Source: Candidatus Salinicoccus stercoripullorum
GTDB taxonomy: Bacteria > Bacillota > Bacilli > Staphylococcales > Salinicoccaceae
Assembly (NCBI GenBank): GCA_019113295.1
Contig: DXHR01000018.1
Location: 186,001-250,000 of the forward strand
DNA length: 64,000 bases
Direction: 5' to 3'
The notes beneath the pieces are model-generated. The model was not told the DNA's origin, searched no databases, and worked only from the letters and a program-made list of their open reading frames with translations. The position numbers and the translations under genes were made by a program. Of the stretch, positions 37,561 to 45,547 are shown piece by piece (the stretch's first letter is position 1; each line of letters starts with the position of its first letter).

Positions 37561-38733
37561 CTAGAGTAGATGTCCAAGTTTATCTTTTTTCGTTTTCAGG
37601 TAATCTTTATTCACAACGTTGGCTTCGATGATATGACTGCGGCGGTTGACGGTGAGCCCTTCGGATTCGAGGCCTCTGATCTTCCGCGGATTGTTACTGA
37701 GCAGCGTGACGGTTTCGATGCCGAGCTGTTTCAGCATCTCAGCCGCAACGTCGTACTCCCTGAGATCCGCATCGAAGCCGAGATGCTCGTTGGCGCTGAC
37801 AGTGTCGTATCCCTGCTCGATCAGCTCGTAGGCCTTCAGTTTGTTGATCAGCCCGATTCCGCGGCCTTCCTGTCTCATGTAGAGGATGACACCATCCTCA
37901 CGGCTCATGATATTCATTGCGCGCTCAAGCTGATCTCCGCAGTCGCATCTTTGGCTGTGGAAGACGTCACCCGTCAGGCATTCCGAATGGATCCGGACGT
38001 TCATTTCGCGGGACAGACTGCCGTGCACAAGGGCCAGATGTTCCTTGCCCGTGGTGTTGTCCACGAATCCGTACATTTTGAAATCACCGAAATCCGTCGG
38101 CAGTTTGACCGTGCTCTCAAGTGTCACACCGGAATATTTCTTCATATGTTTCTGCAGAGCCTCAATCGTGATCATTTTCAGGCCGTGCTTCTCTTTATAC
38201 ACTTCGAGGTCACCGATCCGCGCCATCGTACCGTCATCATTCATGATTTCACAGATGACGCCGACCGGCGATCCGCCGGCAAGTTTCGCCAGATCCACAG
38301 CTGCTTCCGTGTGACCCATGCGCTCAATGACTCCCCCGTCCTTTGCAATGAGCGGGAAGACGTGGCCGGGCGTATTGAAATCCGTCTTTTTCACATCTGC
38401 CTCCGCCAATGCCCGGATCGTATCGAACCGTTCATGGGCGCTGATCCCCGTCGTCCCCGACACATGGTCCACCGAAATCGTGAATGCTGTGCCATACGGG
38501 TCGCTGTTGCTGGTGACCATCGGCGAAAGCCCCGCTTTACGGGCAACTTCAGCCGTCACGGGCGTGCATATCAGCCCGCGCGCATGTGTTGCCATGAAGT
38601 TCACTTCATCCGCTGTAATAAAATCTGCAATGCCGATGAGATCCCCTTCATTTTCACGGTTTTCATCATCGACGACAATCACCAGCCTGCCCTGTTTCAG
38701 CTCTCGGACTGCATCTTCTATGGAATCAAACAT
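37561..38733 (-). CDS. ribBA: Bifunctional DHBP synthase / GTP cyclohydrolase II
   Basis: The N-terminal domain makes 3,4-dihydroxy-2-butanone 4-phosphate from ribulose 5-phosphate ([45 protein letters not shown]), and the C-terminal domain opens GTP ([20 protein letters not shown] with its zinc cysteines, [22 protein letters not shown]). Both sets of active-site motifs are intact. I start at [12 protein letters not shown] (390 aa); it overlaps ribE by 8 bases. Confidence 0.98.
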   Translation of the reverse strand: MFDSIEDAVRELKQGRLVIVVDDENRENEGDLIGIADFITADEVNFMATHARGLICTPVTAEVARKAGLSPMVTSNSDPYGTAFTISVDHVSGTTGISAHERFDTIRALAEADVKKTDFNTPGHVFPLIAKDGGVIERMGHTEAAVDLAKLAGGSPVGVICEIMNDDGTMARIGDLEVYKEKHGLKMITIEALQKHMKKYSGVTLESTVKLPTDFGDFKMYGFVDNTTGKEHLALVHGSLSREMNVRIHSECLTGDVFHSQRCDCGDQLERAMNIMSREDGVILYMRQEGRGIGLINKLKAYELIEQGYDTVSANEHLGFDADLREYDVAAEMLKQLGIETVTLLSNNPRKIRGLESEGLTVNRRSHIIEANVVNKDYLKTKKDKLGHLL

Positions 38734-39331
38734 TTTTAACACCCGCTTCCAGTAGATGTTCTACGTGCTTCATCAGCATATCCGCTTCAATATTCACGAG
38801 ATCCCCGGGAGTTTTCCCTGAAAGTGTCGTACGTTCCTGTGTCTCGGGTATTAGATTGAGAATGATTTCCGAAGATGCCTTTTGGACATCGAAAAGCGTC
38901 AGACTGATGCCGTCTATCGTCACTGATCCTTTTAGTGACATATATTTCATCAGGTGCTCCGGCACTCTGATGCGCATGACCATCGCGCTGCCGTCAAAGG
39001 TGATATCCATGATTTCACCCGTGCCGTCGACATGCCCGGAAACGATGTGGCCGCCAAGTCTTGTCGCGAGTGTGAGTGCACGTTCCAGATTCACTTCATC
39101 CCCGTCACCGACCGAGCCGAGACTGGTGATACGCTTCGTCTCATTCACCATTTCCACCGTAAATGCCCCTTCTTTGATTTCCGTCACAGTGAGGCAGGTG
39201 CCGTTCACGCTGATGGAATCCCCGAGTGCGATGTCCCCGAAGATCCCCGATTCAATTTCAAATATTGTAAGCTCTCCTGTGTCTTTCATCCGTTCTACTG
39301 TGCCAACCTGTTCGATTATTCCTGTAAACAT
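38726..39331 (-). CDS. ribE: Riboflavin synthase
   Basis: Riboflavin synthase converts two lumazine molecules into riboflavin. Two similar lumazine-binding barrels are visible: MFTGIIEQVGTVER...SVNGTCLTVTEI and GHIVSGHVDGTGEI...TIDGISLTLFDV. I start at the MFTG methionine typical of the family (201 aa). It lies 5 bases after ribD and overlaps ribBA. Confidence 0.97.
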   Translation of the reverse strand: MFTGIIEQVGTVERMKDTGELTIFEIESGIFGDIALGDSISVNGTCLTVTEIKEGAFTVEMVNETKRITSLGSVGDGDEVNLERALTLATRLGGHIVSGHVDGTGEIMDITFDGSAMVMRIRVPEHLMKYMSLKGSVTIDGISLTLFDVQKASSEIILNLIPETQERTTLSGKTPGDLVNIEADMLMKHVEHLLEAGVKNV

Positions 39332-39336
39332 GCTGC

Positions 39337-40371
39337 TCAAGCCTTTCTGTAGGTTATTTTCAAATCCGGCCCGAGCTTTTCAACATCCACCAGTTCCAGC
39401 TGCACCGCCTCGTCCATGGAGAATATCCTCTCCTTGAACAGCGTGTGCGTCGACTCGCCAAATATTTTCGGGGCAACATATAAAAATATCTGGTCATACA
39501 ATTCTTCTTTTATAAACGATGTGAGCACCGAAGCGCCGCCCTCAACGAAGAGCGATGTCAGTTTCATTTCGTACAGGTCCCGGAGTACTGCCTCCAGACT
39601 CCAGTCACCGATTTTAATATCACACCGGTCCTCATATTTTAAATTTTCTTCATTCGTCGTATAGACGACAGGCCGTTTCGGATGCCGGAAAATCTCAAGA
39701 TCCTCCCGCAGCTCACTTCCACCCAGCAGTACAACCGGTTTCGGTGAGCGTCCGCCGCCCTCGATTCGTGTGGTCAGCAACGGATCATCACGGAGCAGTG
39801 TATGACCGCCGACGAGTATTGCGTCGTGTACATTGCGTGCGTAATGTACATCCGTCCGTGCAGTCTCCCCTGTGATCCACCTGCTTGTGCCATCCTCCAG
39901 TGCCAGCTTGCCGTCCACACTCACCGCACATTTCAAAGTGACATTCGGCCGCTTTTTGGTTAGGTGGTTGAAGAATTCCCTGTAGAGCACCTTTGTTTCC
40001 TCATTTGGTGTATGCTCAACATCCACCCCGTTGTGTGCCAGCACCTCATGACCGCTCACTTTAGGATTAAGATCTTTTTCAGCGTAGAAAACTTTCCTGA
40101 TTCCCGCTTCGATGACCGCATCGGTGCACGGCGGCGTCTTCCCGTGATGGGAACACGGTTCCAGCGTCACGTAGAGGTCGGCGCCCGCCGGATCCTCACT
40201 GCATGATGCGAGCGCCTGCCTTTCGGCATGCGGCTGTCCGTACCCGAAATGCGCCCCCATACCTATGATGCTGCCGGCTTTGACGACGACTGCGCCCACC
40301 GGCGGGTTCTTCCCTGTCTGTCCTTTTGTCATCCTGGCAAGATCAAGTGCCATCTTCATATATCGATTCAA
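39337..40371 (-). CDS. ribD: Bifunctional riboflavin biosynthesis deaminase/reductase RibD
   Basis: The N-terminal zinc deaminase domain has PHAERQAL and EPCSHHGKTPPCTDAVIEAG, and the C-terminal reductase domain has GRSPKPVVLLGG and SLFVEGGASVLTSFI. It carries out the second and third steps from the GTP-derived pyrimidine. The start is a TTG at 40371 with AGGAGG 7 bases upstream; the next ATG would be 19 bases from the SD. The SD directly follows the riboswitch terminator hairpin, so expression is controlled by FMN at transcription. Confidence 0.96.
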   Translation of the reverse strand: MNRYMKMALDLARMTKGQTGKNPPVGAVVVKAGSIIGMGAHFGYGQPHAERQALASCSEDPAGADLYVTLEPCSHHGKTPPCTDAVIEAGIRKVFYAEKDLNPKVSGHEVLAHNGVDVEHTPNEETKVLYREFFNHLTKKRPNVTLKCAVSVDGKLALEDGTSRWITGETARTDVHYARNVHDAILVGGHTLLRDDPLLTTRIEGGGRSPKPVVLLGGSELREDLEIFRHPKRPVVYTTNEENLKYEDRCDIKIGDWSLEAVLRDLYEMKLTSLFVEGGASVLTSFIKEELYDQIFLYVAPKIFGESTHTLFKERIFSMDEAVQLELVDVEKLGPDLKITYRKA

Positions 40372-40390
40372 GTTTTCCCCTCCTGAATAT

Positions 40391-40425
40391 AAAAACGCCG
40401 GGGATATGATAATATCCTCCGGCGT
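40391..40425 (-). terminator. FMN-riboswitch expression-platform terminator
   Basis: acgccggggatat and atatcctccggcgt form a stem of about 13 bases with one mismatch, followed on the minus strand by TTTTTATATTC, directly before the ribD SD. An A-loop hairpin (ATTGC-N6-GCAAT, about 40452-40468) upstream may be part of the alternative fold. Confidence 0.85.
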
Positions 40426-40529
40426 CGATTAATGTATGCAGAAATAAGCATTGCAAAAAAGCAATACTAAACACGGCGTATTATTCCCGGATCACGCAAT
40501 TATGCGCCTCCCGGTATACGCTGCATATC

Positions 40530-40665
40530 TTCTCTCTCCCATCCAGACTCTGACTGTCGGCTTCAGACTTGCACTGAATCAGCCGTACCGTAAAACAGTA
40601 CGGGTCGCGGGCTTGCTTCAAAGCTTACCGCCGGTTGGGAATTCCACCCTGCCCCGAAAGAATCA
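40530..40665 (-). ncRNA. FMN riboswitch (RFN element)
   Basis: The minus strand contains the conserved RFN core: GGGGCAGGGTGGAATTCCC, then CCGGCGGTAAGC, a variable hairpin (CCGTACTGTTTTACGGTACGG), CAGTGCAAGTCTGAAGCCGAC, and GTCTGGATGGGAGAGAGAAG. The element sits in the ribD leader, which fits negative control of riboflavin synthesis by FMN. Confidence 0.97.
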
Positions 40666-40693
40666 TAGTATTCAGTTGAAAAACTCTACTCTT

Positions 40694-40721
40694 ATCATAT
40701 GACATATATATGAAATGTCAA
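40694..40721 (-). promoter_or_regulatory. SigA promoter of the rib operon
   Basis: TTGACA (40716-40721) and TATGAT (40694-40699) on the minus strand are separated by 16 bases, just upstream of the FMN riboswitch. Confidence 0.85.
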
Positions 40722-40750
40722 CACAATTGTTCCGGCCGCTTCCCGTCAGC

Positions 40751-40783
40751 AGAAAAGCCCTGCATGCCGGCGGCATACAGGGC
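40751..40783 (-). terminator. Terminator of the nrdIEF operon
   Basis: gccctgcatgcc and ggcatacagggc form a 12-base stem with one mismatch, followed on the minus strand by TTTTCTG, 12 bases after the nrdF stop. Confidence 0.85.
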
Positions 40784-40794
40784 CCATAATCTTT

Positions 40795-41769
40795 TTATCT
40801 CACTTCATCAAAAACGAAATCCTCATCCTGGATGGGCTCGACGTTGAGTGCAAGCACATAGCCGTCACCTTTGACACTGAAGAAGTCATGGTTCTTCGTC
40901 GTCGTATCCAGTGCATTTTCAATGATCGGGTTGAATGATTTCTCTTCGAAGTATGCATCATACCCCAGGTTCGCGAGCGCTTTATTCGCGTTGTACTGGA
41001 CATAGTTCAGCACATCCTCTGTCAGCCCGAGTTTGTCGTACAGGTCTTTCGTGTACTTCTCTTCATTGGCATACAGCTCTTTCAGCATTTCGTACATCTC
41101 TTTGTCCGCACGTTCCTGTTCTTCATCCGTCAGTTCCGCTTTCATCATCTGCGCATCAAGGCCGGTGAATACGCCGTGGATGGATTCATCCAGCAGGATC
41201 TTCCTGATGATTTCCCCGCTAGTTGTCATCCTGCCCTGTCCGGCCAGGTACAGCGGGTAGTAGAAACCTGAGTAGAAGAGGAAGGATTCCAGGAAGACGC
41301 TTGCGACACGCGCCATGTATTGGTCATACAGTGAAGGATTCTTTCCGTACAGCTCATGGTAGCGGCTCACGATCTTATCCGCCTTGAATTTCAGCTCTTC
41401 GTTTTCAAGCACCCAGTTATCCAGCAGATCATCGGTCTCTTTTGACGGCAGCAGTGTCGTAAAGATGTGTGAGTATGATTTGGCGTGGATCTGCTCCATC
41501 ATTCCCATGAATGAATACACCGCTTTTTTCCTGAGATCTTCAGTATGCAGCATGATGAGCGGCATGCCGTCATCCGCCTGGTGGGTGTCGAGACCGGTCA
41601 GGCCGGCCAGGACTTTCTTGAATGTATCTTTTTCATCATCCGACATGCCTTCCCATGAAGCCAGATCCTTTGAGACTTTGAATTCCGTCTCCACCCACAT
41701 CTGTGAAATGTTCTGACGCCAGAACACGTTGGTCATGTCATCTTCTTTGTTCCAGTTTACTGCAATCAT
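40795..41769 (-). CDS. nrdF: Class Ib ribonucleotide reductase, beta subunit
   Basis: NrdF holds the dimetal (Mn or Fe) centre and tyrosyl radical that start ribonucleotide reduction. The 324 residues include metal ligands in the helical core (GLTGLDTHQADDGMPL, FMGMMEQIHAKSYSHI, ILLDESIHGVFTGLDAQM) and end in the acidic peptide (QDEDFVFDEVR) that docks onto NrdE. AAGGAG lies 8 bases before the ATG. It lies 32 bases after nrdE. Confidence 0.97.
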   Translation of the reverse strand: MIAVNWNKEDDMTNVFWRQNISQMWVETEFKVSKDLASWEGMSDDEKDTFKKVLAGLTGLDTHQADDGMPLIMLHTEDLRKKAVYSFMGMMEQIHAKSYSHIFTTLLPSKETDDLLDNWVLENEELKFKADKIVSRYHELYGKNPSLYDQYMARVASVFLESFLFYSGFYYPLYLAGQGRMTTSGEIIRKILLDESIHGVFTGLDAQMMKAELTDEEQERADKEMYEMLKELYANEEKYTKDLYDKLGLTEDVLNYVQYNANKALANLGYDAYFEEKSFNPIIENALDTTTKNHDFFSVKGDGYVLALNVEPIQDEDFVFDEVR

Positions 41770-41801
41770 TTTAATGACTCCTTTGCCATAGATCGTTTAG
41801 A

Positions 41802-43907
41802 TTATACGGAGCAGCTTGTGCACTCTTCCACACTGAGCAGTTTATTCCTTGTATAATACAGGGATTTCAGCCCTTTATGGTGTGCGTAGATATACAGTCT
41901 CGCAAGTTCCCTTGTGGAAATTTCAGAGTTCACGTACAGGATCGTACTGATGCCCTGGTCCACGTGCTGCTGGATTGTTGCAATCATGTCGATGAGTCTC
42001 ATCTGGTCCGTATTGAACGCACTCTTGTAGTACCACATTGTTTCCGGAGACAGGAACGGCATCGGATAGAATGTCTCTGAGTTGCCGTAAGTCCTGCGTT
42101 CGATCATGTCGACGATCGGCATGACGGAACTTGTCGCATTCTGTACATAGGATATGCTCTGCGTCGGTGCGATTGCCAGACGGTACGCATGGAACAGGCC
42201 GTGTGCCTTCACCTCTTCGGCGAGCGCCTTCCAGTCTTCCGTTGTCGGGATGTGGATGTCCGAGAACAGGGCAGCCACTTTATCCGATTCCGGTTCCACA
42301 GCCTGAGCCGTATACTTTTCAAAATATTCACCTGTTGCGTAGTCGGATCTTTTGAAATCCTTGAATGTCCGGCCGCGTTCTTTGGCGATCATCATGGATT
42401 TCTCGAGCGAGTAGTAGTTGAGCAGCATAAAGAATACGTTGGCGAAGTCACGTGCTTCCCGGGATTCATAGTTGATCTTGTTCTTGGCCAGGTAGCCGTG
42501 CAGGTTCATCGCCCCGAGTCCGACCGAATGCAGTTCATCATTCGCCTTTTTGACGCCCGGCGCATTCGCAATCGCCGTATCATCGCTGACCACCGTCAGC
42601 GCTTCGATGCCTTCATGGACGGATTCACGCACTTTTCCGGACTCCATCACGTTCGCAATGTTGAGCGATCCCAGGTTGCATGAAATGTCACGGCGGATTT
42701 CGTCGTCCGTGCCGTAGTCATTGATTGTGGATGTTTCCTGCAGCTGGAAGATTTCGGTACACAGGTTGCTGATCTTGATCTGGCCGACTTCCTTCAGAGG
42801 ATGCACTTTGTTGGCATTGTCCTTGAACATAATATAAGGGTAGCCGGACTGCAGCTGTGTCTGGGCGATTGTATTCAGCATTTCGCGCGCATCGAGCCTG
42901 CGTTTTTTCACTTTGTCGTTGGCCACGAGTTCATCATACATCTCATCGAGATTCATGTCATCGAGCGTCTGTCCGTATTCGCGTTCCACCGTATGCGGTG
43001 CGAACAGATAGAATGGTTCATCGTTTCTTGCCAGGTCGAAGAACTTGGACGGCACGACAAGGCCCGTGGAAATCGTTGCCAGGCGGATGTCTTCGTCCGC
43101 ATTCACTTTTTTGGTGTCCAGGAATTCCGGCAGATCATAATGGAAGATGTTCAGGTATACAGCACCCGCACCCGGTCTCTGGCCGAGCTGGTCGGCATAG
43201 CCGAAGCCGCCTTCAAGCGCCTTGGCAACAGGCAGTACACCTTTGGCAACACCTTCTATGCCTTTGATCGCTTCACCGCGGGCGCGCAGTTTCGACAGGT
43301 TGATCGCGACGCCGCCGCCGATCTTCGACAGCTGTTTGGCAGTGGAGTCGATGTAGTTGATGGAGTTCAGGCTGTCATCCACTTCCAGCAGGAAACACGA
43401 AACCATCTCTCCGCGGCGCGCACGCCCTGCGTTAAGGAATGTCGGCGTCGCCGGCTGATAGCGCTGTTCAAGCATGGAGAGGATGAGGCGTTTCGCCTGC
43501 TCCCTGTTCCCTTTTGAAAGATACAGGCTCACGATGATTACATGCTGCTTGTAGTCTTCAAGGTACTGCTTCTTGTCGTTCGTCTTAAGCGTATAATCCT
43601 TGAAGAATTTGCTTGCAGCCATGTAGCTTTTGAATTCGAAAGGGATGGACTCTGCATATTCAACGATTTCCATCACAGCATCCTCGGAATACTCTTCGAA
43701 CAGGTCATAGTAGAAGTCATTGTCCACGAGGTAATGGAGGCGCTCAAGTTCGCTTCCGAAATGGATCGTCTTGTCCCTCACTTCCTCTTTGAATACCTGA
43801 AGCGCTTCCTGATCCTTGTCCAATTGATAGAATCCGGTCTCGTCGCGTTTTGTGACTTCATTATTCAGCTCAATGTGATTGTATTTCTTCTCGTCTAATA
43901 CTTTCAT
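41802..43907 (-). CDS. nrdE: Class Ib ribonucleotide reductase, alpha subunit
   Basis: NrdE is the catalytic subunit that makes dNDPs. Features include the N-terminal NDP-binding PATPTFLNAGRARRGEMVSCFLLEV, the active-site region CNLGSLNIANVMESG, IAPTQSISYVQNATSSVMPI, and the C-terminal redox cysteines CTSCSV that receive electrons from NrdH or thioredoxin. I start at MKVLDEKKYNHIELN (701 aa), with AGGGG 6 bases upstream; it overlaps nrdI by 38 bases. nrdH is not in the operon and is presumably elsewhere. Confidence 0.97.
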   Translation of the reverse strand: MKVLDEKKYNHIELNNEVTKRDETGFYQLDKDQEALQVFKEEVRDKTIHFGSELERLHYLVDNDFYYDLFEEYSEDAVMEIVEYAESIPFEFKSYMAASKFFKDYTLKTNDKKQYLEDYKQHVIIVSLYLSKGNREQAKRLILSMLEQRYQPATPTFLNAGRARRGEMVSCFLLEVDDSLNSINYIDSTAKQLSKIGGGVAINLSKLRARGEAIKGIEGVAKGVLPVAKALEGGFGYADQLGQRPGAGAVYLNIFHYDLPEFLDTKKVNADEDIRLATISTGLVVPSKFFDLARNDEPFYLFAPHTVEREYGQTLDDMNLDEMYDELVANDKVKKRRLDAREMLNTIAQTQLQSGYPYIMFKDNANKVHPLKEVGQIKISNLCTEIFQLQETSTINDYGTDDEIRRDISCNLGSLNIANVMESGKVRESVHEGIEALTVVSDDTAIANAPGVKKANDELHSVGLGAMNLHGYLAKNKINYESREARDFANVFFMLLNYYSLEKSMMIAKERGRTFKDFKRSDYATGEYFEKYTAQAVEPESDKVAALFSDIHIPTTEDWKALAEEVKAHGLFHAYRLAIAPTQSISYVQNATSSVMPIVDMIERRTYGNSETFYPMPFLSPETMWYYKSAFNTDQMRLIDMIATIQQHVDQGISTILYVNSEISTRELARLYIYAHHKGLKSLYYTRNKLLSVEECTSCSV

Positions 43908-44277
43908 GTATAGCCCCTGCCTTTTCAATGAATTCTTCTCTTTCTCCGGGAGTACCATGCAGCTCGAATTTCATCAGGAGCGGCACACTGTACTCATTGC
44001 TGATATGCTCTCCGGCCATGGCATAATGAGCGCCCCAGTTGCGGTTTCCGCTTGATGCCACCGCCATCATCCGCGGGTGGTTGGCACGGAGGAAGGATTT
44101 GACTTCCGCCGGCACACCCCCGTAGCCGTAGGTGCTCGTCACCAGGATGAACGGCTCCTCCACAGGTTCGTCTTTGTTCTCAGCACGGATTTCGTAGGTT
44201 CCGAAGTGTTCGCCGGCCTTCGAATTTTTGATGAACCGCCGCACGTTCCCCGTCATGGAATAGAATGCGATAAACAT
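43870..44277 (-). CDS. nrdI: NrdI flavodoxin-like activator of class Ib RNR
   Basis: NrdI supplies an oxidant for assembling the Mn2 cofactor of NrdF. The 135-residue product has the flavodoxin start MFIAFYSMTGNVRRFI, the ILVTSTYGYGGVPAEVKSFL loop and SSGNRNWGAHYAMAGEHIS. I start at this MFIAF because GGAGGG is 5 bases upstream; the track adds 31 residues that overlap the promoter. It is the first gene of nrdI-nrdE-nrdF. Confidence 0.95.
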   Translation of the reverse strand: MFIAFYSMTGNVRRFIKNSKAGEHFGTYEIRAENKDEPVEEPFILVTSTYGYGGVPAEVKSFLRANHPRMMAVASSGNRNWGAHYAMAGEHISNEYSVPLLMKFELHGTPGEREEFIEKAGAIHESIRREEIQSH

Positions 44278-44386
44278 GCCATCCCTCCCCCTTCTCTCAT
44301 ACTGGCATAAAATAAAACAAACGAACACACGTTCGAATGCATCTTTTGCCTTTAGTTTATAAATACACATATAATCGGGGTACTAA

Positions 44387-44434
44387 ACACTATATATAGT
44401 GTTTAGTTGTAAATTTAAACACCATATGTGCCGT
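44387..44434 (-). promoter_or_regulatory. Tandem NrdR boxes upstream of nrdIEF
   Basis: ACACTATATATAGTGT (44387-44402) is a perfect NrdR box (ACACwATATATwGTGT), extended by flanking CTAA/TTAG. A degenerate second copy, ACACCATATGTGCCGT (44419-44434), starts exactly 32 bases on, the three-turn spacing usual for NrdR box pairs. NrdR with ATP/dATP would repress nrdIEF. Confidence 0.88.
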
Positions 44435-44637
44435 TTACCATCTTCTATGATGCCATACATTATGTGTTTAGGCAAAGGAAAGATTTGTTATTTCATGAGT
44501 CCCTATTCACATAAAACAGTCTGAAGTCTCTCCACTCATATGTTAGACTGTATCCATGATTTTTAAAAAAATTTTTGTTAAAATTCTTTACGGGATAAAG
44601 TATGAAATTTTATATTTTCAATTGGAGGCCGCTTTTA
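44435..44637. other. Intergenic region between nrdI and the EamA gene
   Basis: No gene is seen. It contains an inverted repeat ACAGTCT...AGACTGT (about 44516-44556), AT-rich sequence before the EamA gene that may hold its promoter, and the EamA SD (GGAGG at 44624-44628). Confidence 0.45.
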
Positions 44638-45492
44638 ATGAACAGCACAATCAAGGGGATCACAGCCCTGATCATTTCCTCTCTGGGTTTCAGTCTGATG
44701 GCGGTTTTCGTCAAATACAGCGGTGATCTGCCCACCGTCCAGAAAGTGTTTTTCAGGAACATCGTGTCCATGCTGATGGCACTCGGTTTTGTCATCTACT
44801 ACAAGGAGAAGTTTTTCGGTCATAAGGAGAACCAGCTGCTTCTCATCACCCGTTCCACTTTCGGCGTCATCGGTGTCGTGCTCAACTTCTTCGTCATCGA
44901 CAGGATGGTCCTCAGCGATGCCGACATACTTAACAAACTCAGCCCCTTTTTCACAATCATCCTCTGCGCAATATTCCTGAAGGAGTATGTACGCCGCTAC
45001 CAGGTGATTTCGATCATCATCGCATTTGCCGGAGCCATCTTCATCATCAAGCCGTCGATGTCGAGTGATACGGTGTACGGACTGATCGGCATCCTGGGGG
45101 CTCTGTTCGCGGCCGGGGCATATACGGTGCTCCGTCTCCTCGGCAGCCGTGAGAAGTTCTATACGACAGTGTTCTACTTCTCCTTCTTCTCATGCGCCGT
45201 CCTGCTGCCTTTTTTCATCTGGCAGTATGAATCCATGACCGCAATGCAGTTCTGGGCGCTGATCCTCTCCGGCGTATTTGCAGCCGTCGGCCAGTTCGGG
45301 CTCACAATCGCCTACAGTTTCGCGCCCGCCAGGGAGATATCCATATTCTTCTATTCGACAATACTGTTCACAGCCGTTTTCAGCATCGTCGTCTTCGGAG
45401 ATATTCCGGACACGCTGTCAGTCATCGGATACATTATCATTTTTGCCGCAAGCTACTATATGTACATGAAGAATAGACCGGGCAAAATATGA
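44638..45492 (+). CDS. EamA/DMT-family transporter
   Basis: The 284-residue membrane protein has about ten hydrophobic segments arranged as two EamA repeats (LIISSLGFSLMAVFVKYSG at the start of the first, YGLIGILGALFAAGAYTVLRLLG at the start of the second), the usual architecture of drug/metabolite exporters. The substrate cannot be told. I start at MNSTIKGITALI, with GGAGG 9 bases upstream, not at the track start 12 residues earlier. Confidence 0.88.
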   Translation: MNSTIKGITALIISSLGFSLMAVFVKYSGDLPTVQKVFFRNIVSMLMALGFVIYYKEKFFGHKENQLLLITRSTFGVIGVVLNFFVIDRMVLSDADILNKLSPFFTIILCAIFLKEYVRRYQVISIIIAFAGAIFIIKPSMSSDTVYGLIGILGALFAAGAYTVLRLLGSREKFYTTVFYFSFFSCAVLLPFFIWQYESMTAMQFWALILSGVFAAVGQFGLTIAYSFAPAREISIFFYSTILFTAVFSIVVFGDIPDTLSVIGYIIIFAASYYMYMKNRPGKI

Positions 45493-45506
45493 TGCCGCAG
45501 ACAGAC

Positions 45507-45541
45507 AAGCCGGTCCAATGGATTGGACCGGCTTATCTTTT
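45507..45541. terminator. Bidirectional terminator between the EamA gene and recQ
   Basis: aagccggtccaa and ttggaccggctt form a perfect 12-base stem with a TGGA loop, followed on the plus strand by ATCTTTTA, between convergent genes. Confidence 0.9.
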
Positions 45542-45547
45542 ACGGCT

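Noticed and set aside
37570-38739. 389-codon plus-strand ORF opposite ribBA
   Set aside because: It is a long antisense shadow in a G+C-richer gene; ribBA on the minus strand has all catalytic motifs, SD and operon context.
42801-43517. 238-codon plus-strand ORF opposite nrdE
   Set aside because: Antisense shadow without SD or domain; nrdE is complete on the other strand.
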